Shown one piece after another: positions 6,558 through 9,375 of a DNA stretch of 9,375 nt (position 1 is its first letter; each line of letters opens with the position of its first letter). The DNA is from Deltaproteobacteria bacterium (GTDB taxonomy: Bacteria > Desulfobacterota > Desulfarculia > Adiutricales > Adiutricaceae). Where the stretch lies: the NCBI GenBank assembly GCA_031288745.1, contig JAITQT010000034.1:1-9375 (forward strand). Direction: 5' to 3'. The notes beneath the pieces are model-generated. The model was not told the origin of the DNA and searched no databases. It worked only from the letters and a program-made list of their open reading frames with translations. The position numbers and the translations under genes were made by a program.

Positions 6558-6850
6558 ACGTTCACAAATATGAACGTTTAAGGGCCCGTTCACAAGAGAG
6601 AAAGCTGAGGTGCCAAGCCTATTGAAAGGGATGACCCATACCGCAGCAATGTAGCCCCCTATAGGAGCTTAGTAATTTTAACATTAATCAAAGATAAAAT
6701 ATATGGTTGGAGCAGAGAGCTAAGTAGAAACGTTAAAAGAACTAATGTTAAGAATTTTAAGGGTATGCTAAAACTTAATTACAACTCGAAAGTCGCTACC
6801 AGCTGCAACGTGGGAAAAAAAAGACTTAGTGAACGGTTACAATTTAAGTA
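6558..6850 (+). repeat. Dispersed structured repeat, copy B (longer copy)
   Basis: This is the fuller copy of the element at 3163-3380. A 5' hairpin pairs ACGTTCA (6558-6564) with TGAACGT (6571-6577). The core is closed by CCGTTCAC (6586-6593) with GTGAACGG (6829-6836), continued by AAG with CTT around a bulged A. The inner helix CTGAGGT (6605-6611) with ACCGCAG (6640-6646) has one A-G mismatch. Its last pair is T-A where copy A has G-C, a compensatory change. CTTAG near 6669 can pair with CTAAG near 6719. The extra 78 nt absent from copy A run from about 6734 to 6811 and include AACTCGAAAGTCGC. No coding potential is seen. A group II intron domain I fragment is the leading idea, a different structured RNA the alternative. 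Confidence 0.82.
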
Positions 6851-6855
6851 AACTT

Positions 6856-6896
6856 AGGCCCCAAGGGTCAGAAGGGGACCCGACCGCGAGGGGCCT
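6856..6896. other. Nested GC-rich hairpin between repeat copy B and the flagellar gene
   Basis: AGGCCCC (6856-6862) and GGGGCCT (6890-6896) form a perfect 7-bp outer stem, with an inner GGGTC/GACCC helix. It lies about 55 nt beyond the end of the minus-strand flagellar gene. No T-tract follows on either strand, so it is not a standard terminator; it could be a 3' end element or part of the repeat's remnant structure. Confidence 0.45.
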
Positions 6897-6950
6897 TATA
6901 TACCAATAAAAAAAACATATAAAATATCAAAAATAAACTTGCTTTACAAC

Positions 6951-7367
6951 TTAAACTTTAAGATTTATAACAATTCCCAACATCTCATCGACCGTAGGAA
7001 TAACTTTGGCATTAGCTTGATAGGCCCGGCTAGCCACAATCAAGTTGACCATTTCCACGGCCACATTAGTATTGGAGCCTTCTAAAAACCCTAAGAGTAT
7101 TCTAGGAGCCCCCCCAGGACCTATGAGTTCTAGAGAGTCATTGGCTGGAAGGCCTTCTTGGTTAGGGATAAGGGGCCCGGGCCCATAGAGCTTTTGGGTA
7201 GAAACGACAACGCCGGAGCTTTGAGGCAAATCAGAATAGAGCGTCCGGCTTGATTTAAAGCCTTGGGTTAACACGTTAGCCAAATTATGGGCAGTTACCG
7301 CCGTGCCCACGCCAAAGGCGTACAAAGCGGAGGTGGAGGCGTGGGCAGCCCCGATTAACGAACTCAT
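6951..7367 (-). CDS. Short flagellar basal-body rod/hook-family protein (FlgC-like size)
   Basis: A complete 138-residue protein with both family signatures. The N-terminal Flg_bb_rod motif spans about residues 12-42, with AVTAHNLANVLTQGFKSSRT matching the rod/hook consensus ANNxANxxTxGFKxSR. The C-terminal Flg_bbr_C motif spans about 98-136, with EMVNLIVASRAYQANAKVIP followed by TVDEMLG. Rod and hook proteins assemble outside the cytoplasm through the flagellar export apparatus, so no cleavable signal peptide is expected. The length fits FlgC, but the motifs look more like FlgE/FlgG; similar short single proteins occur in Desulfovibrio relatives, from memory. GGAAG lies 6 nt before the ATG. 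No other flagellar gene is in the window and both sides are decayed, so whether a flagellum is still built is unknown. Confidence 0.9.
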   Translation of the reverse strand: MSSLIGAAHASTSALYAFGVGTAVTAHNLANVLTQGFKSSRTLYSDLPQSSGVVVSTQKLYGPGPLIPNQEGLPANDSLELIGPGGAPRILLGFLEGSNTNVAVEMVNLIVASRAYQANAKVIPTVDEMLGIVINLKV

Positions 7368-7892
7368 AAACCGCTTCCAAATACAAGCCAGTGGCCCCCA
7401 AAAAGGCCTAAGTAGCTATTGCGCTCGAGATTATTCAAATTCACCTTAACCCAATTAAATTTTTTAGCTTTGAAGATCTTTTTTCCTTTTTAACCAAATC
7501 AAAAAGATAGGGCCTCTCCACTGCCTTAATATAAAGCTTATCTCTCTGAAAAAAGGCGATAAGTTAAGTTAACGCCCTTCGACTTTTAATATTGTATCAC
7601 AAACCTTCCTAGGGGGGCTGCTACGCTTAAAAATTTTAGCAATACTATCCAGCCGCTGTGTTGAAAGTTGATCGAAGCGCAAAAACCTCTTAAAATCAAA
7701 ATAGTCTAAAAAATTAACTAGTAATTTAGCTATGTTACAAATTTAAGGATTGATAAAGGGGACTTTTTGCGCTGCGATCAAAGTTGCCTTTAATAGATTT
7801 TTCAAATTGCAAGGTTAATTCCATCTATAAGCCAATATTAGACTCTATTAAGCGTATAATAAATATTTTTATATGTTTGTCCCAAAATCATC

Positions 7893-7921
7893 TTGACAGC
7901 CTTAGTATTCTTGGTTATTAA
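7893..7921 (+). promoter_or_regulatory. Possible sigma70 promoter upstream of the IS66 relic
   Basis: A perfect TTGACA (7893-7898) is followed after 17 bp by TATTAA (7916-7921), 4 of 6 matches to the -10 consensus. It points toward the transposase relic about 200 bp away. In AT-rich decayed DNA this could be chance. Confidence 0.4.
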
Positions 7922-7979
7922 TCTGACTATGGAAACTCAAGAAAAAAAAAATTACGCTCAAGTCCCATACTGCCCCCTC

Positions 7980-8000
7980 AGGTTGGCTCTCCGCCAGCCT
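7980..8000 (+). other. Hairpin upstream of the IS66 relic
   Basis: AGGTTGGC (7980-7987) pairs with GCCAGCCT (7993-8000), eight pairs including one G-U, over a 5-nt loop. It might be part of the insertion sequence end or leader; I did not recognise an IS66 terminal inverted repeat. Confidence 0.35.
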
Positions 8001-8128
8001 CGTCCTCTTCTCTGTCCTCCAAAACCTTTCCGGTAATAGCCAACAAATCAACAACCTAAAGATATCGGCTACTTCCTTTAGGCGATTATGCCTCCTCCAA
8101 CTATACGCTCCAGCGCCCCATTGAGTTT

Positions 8129-8865
8129 ATGTCTTATCAAATCAGGCTTCCAAAAGGTCTGCTCATAATCAATAAAGAAAATGTCAGGCAATTAGCTCAA
8201 ACAAACGCAAAACTGGAGAAAGCCACCGGAAAGTTAGGCCAAACTAATAAAAAATATGAAATCAAAATCTCTGAGCTGACCAAAGCTAATGATGAGCTGA
8301 AACAAACCATCAAACAGCTACCCCAAACCAAGGAGGAAGCCGAGGTTAAAGTCAAGGACTTGTCCGAAGAAAACTCCCGTCTGAAAGAAAAAGTCGGCGA
8401 ACCAATCAAAGATCCCAGTAATTCATCGTTAGCGCCAAGCTCATCAATAAAACCCAATAAAAAAAAGCCGAGTAAGCAAGATGAAAACGGTCAACCTATA
8501 AAGGGAAAACCTGGTACCAAAAAGGACACAAGGCTCACCATCGAAAAAAAGTTACCCGCAAAGACCAATCAGAAGCGAAAAAATTAGAGATACCTTTCGA
8601 GCTACCCGACCCCAATCTCCCTGTGGAGCAGATTGAGGTTAAGCCCGAATCGTTGAATTGTTAAAATTGCGGGACTGATTTAAAGCCCAACCCGAAGAAC
8701 GATCGCCGTCAAGAACAGATAGAATTAAAACCTAACCCGTTTAACCTCAGACTCTTCATTTTTCTAGCCTATGATTGCCCCAAGTGCGGTAAAATCCATT
8801 ACGGTAAGGCACTCAACGCGCTGACTGGCTTTTTCGGTCCCAACCTTATGACTTTCTATATATAC
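8129..8865 (+). pseudogene. Broken IS66-family transposase (TnpC), 5' portion
   Basis: An open frame of 152 codons encodes a coiled coil (about residues 18-95), then DPSNSSLAPSSS and a lysine-rich linker ending GKPGTKKDTR. This matches the leader helix and SSNSSxPPSS linker of IS66 TnpC. The frame stops at 8585, but the sequence continues in the -1 frame from about 8551 as LEIPFELPDPNLPVEQIEV. Next comes a zinc-finger pair in which the first CxxC is broken by TAA at 8662 (C-stop-N-C-G) and the second reads DCPKCGK, then ALTGFFGPNLMTF, equivalent to the family's FGPxLxxLIAYL. The match fades near 8865. The DDE catalytic domain is absent, so the element cannot move by itself. The frame change sits at an A7 run with an in-phase A_AAA_AAG heptamer. 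A group II RT fragment overlaps the end on the opposite strand. Confidence 0.8.
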
Positions 8866-9375
8866 GCTCATCCAGGTAGCTTTTATACCCCATTGTTTTC
8901 CATTTGCGCTTTCTCTTAAGCCATTGACGAAACCGACGTACTATGTATCTGGACATCATTCTATATGCTTTAGACACTGCGCCTATTTTATATTTATTGG
9001 CTCAGCCTCTAATAACCTTATTGAGTCCTTCAACAACATCGCTGGCTCCCATTTGGCCCCTGTTTGCTGCCGTATGGGCCAAAACTTTCTCCCTCAAGTT
9101 TGCTATCGGCTTTTGAGACGGTCTAACTCCAATGTACTTCTTATTTAGTTTCCATGAGTATATGTTCCGCACTTCGTAGCCTAGAAAGGTGAACTGCCCC
9201 CGCAGGCAAACTCTCAACTTTCGTTTTCTCTTCGTTAACGGTCAGGCCTAGTTTACTCATGATTTCTTTCATGCTTTCCATAGCCTTTTCCGCGTTCCTC
9301 TTACAACAGATGACTAAATCATCGGGGTAATTTACAACGACGCATGTACAGATTTAACCTCAATGGACTCAGTGG
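8846..9375 (-). pseudogene. Group II intron reverse transcriptase/maturase, broken 3' part, open at the window edge
   Basis: Read from 9375 downward on the minus strand: VVVNYPDDLVICCKRNAEKA carries the RT active-site block (normally YADD, here YPDD; codons at 9329-9318), followed by EIMSKLGLTVNEEKTKVESL. A frameshift near 9213 then leads to FTFLGYEVRNIYSW, KKYIGVRPSQKPI and DVVEGLNKVIRG. A TGA at 9004-9002 stands where the family has Trp (RGWANYF). Beyond it the frame resumes with AVSKAYRMMSRYIVRRFRQW, and near 8870 GYKSYLDERIY, the usual maturase C-terminus. A TAA at 8848-8846 ends it. So one frameshift, one nonsense mutation and an altered active site disable it. The intron's 3' domains D5/D6 are not found downstream; IS66 sequence begins instead, implying a deletion junction around 8850. 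The N-terminal part lies beyond the window. Confidence 0.9.

Larger units (their letters stand above)
7368..8128. other. Gene-free stretch, mostly featureless decayed DNA
   Basis: No intact gene or RNA gene is seen. A possible minus-strand extended -10 (TGATACAAT, complement of about 7589-7597) could serve the flagellar gene but has no good -35. The only other recognisable items are the plus-strand promoter candidate near 7893 and the hairpin near 7980, listed separately. Confidence 0.4.

Noticed and set aside
3163..6850. CRISPR array or MITE interpretation of the two repeat copies
   Set aside because: Only two copies 3.4 kb apart, no spacer periodicity, and no terminal inverted repeats with target duplication; the complementary ends close a structured RNA with internal helices.
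8924..9148. 74-codon plus-strand open frame
   Set aside because: It lies antisense to the recognisable group II reverse transcriptase sequence.
1..9375. tRNA or rRNA genes
   Set aside because: No T-loop consensus with cloverleaf arms and no rRNA-like stretch was found by eye on either strand.

Overview
This window looks like a stretch of a decaying genome from an anaerobic, Desulfobacterota-like (deltaproteobacterial) bacterium, possibly host-restricted. Six complete genes are visible: an HU/IHF-family protein, a methyltransferase corrinoid protein, its methyltetrahydrofolate methyltransferase partner, a metallo-beta-lactamase-fold hydrolase, NAD kinase and a short flagellar rod/hook-family protein. 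Together they cover only about 39% of the window. Most of the rest is not compact intergenic DNA. It contains protein-like stretches broken by many stops and frameshifts, fragments of mobile elements, and a dispersed structured repeat. The taxonomic guess is inference from gene types (a methyl-corrinoid pair and a short Flg_bbr-type protein), not from a marker gene.

Layout. 1-832: heavily decayed former coding DNA. 833-1105: HU-like gene, followed by a good intrinsic terminator. 1343-3034: a promoter, a leader of about 130 nt, and two co-directional genes forming a methyl-transfer module (corrinoid protein, then methyl-H4folate:corrinoid methyltransferase). 3188-3359: repeat copy A. 3661-3831 (minus): the 5' end of a group II intron reverse transcriptase gene, dead but with an intact Shine-Dalgarno sequence. 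3850-4308: featureless or decayed DNA, then a bidirectional terminator. 4429-5127 (minus): the MBL-fold hydrolase. 5128-5651: decayed coding DNA. 5652-6506: nadK, most likely starting at GTG. 6586-6836: repeat copy B. 6951-7367 (minus): the flagellar gene. 7368-8128: mostly featureless, with one possible promoter and one hairpin. 8129-8865: broken IS66-type transposase. 8846-9375 (minus): 3' part of a broken group II intron reverse transcriptase, abutting the transposase head to head at its 3' end.

Function. The corrinoid protein and the methyl-H4folate methyltransferase would pass methyl groups between a cobalamin cofactor and tetrahydrofolate. This links C1 compounds (methylamine, betaine or methoxy type) to folate C1 metabolism. 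The substrate-specific methyltransferase and the corrinoid reductive activase are not in the window. The most unusual signal is the dispersed repeat: both copies keep a terminal closing stem, and one internal helix shows a compensatory base-pair change. That points to a structured RNA, most plausibly a fragment of group II intron domain I left after intron decay.
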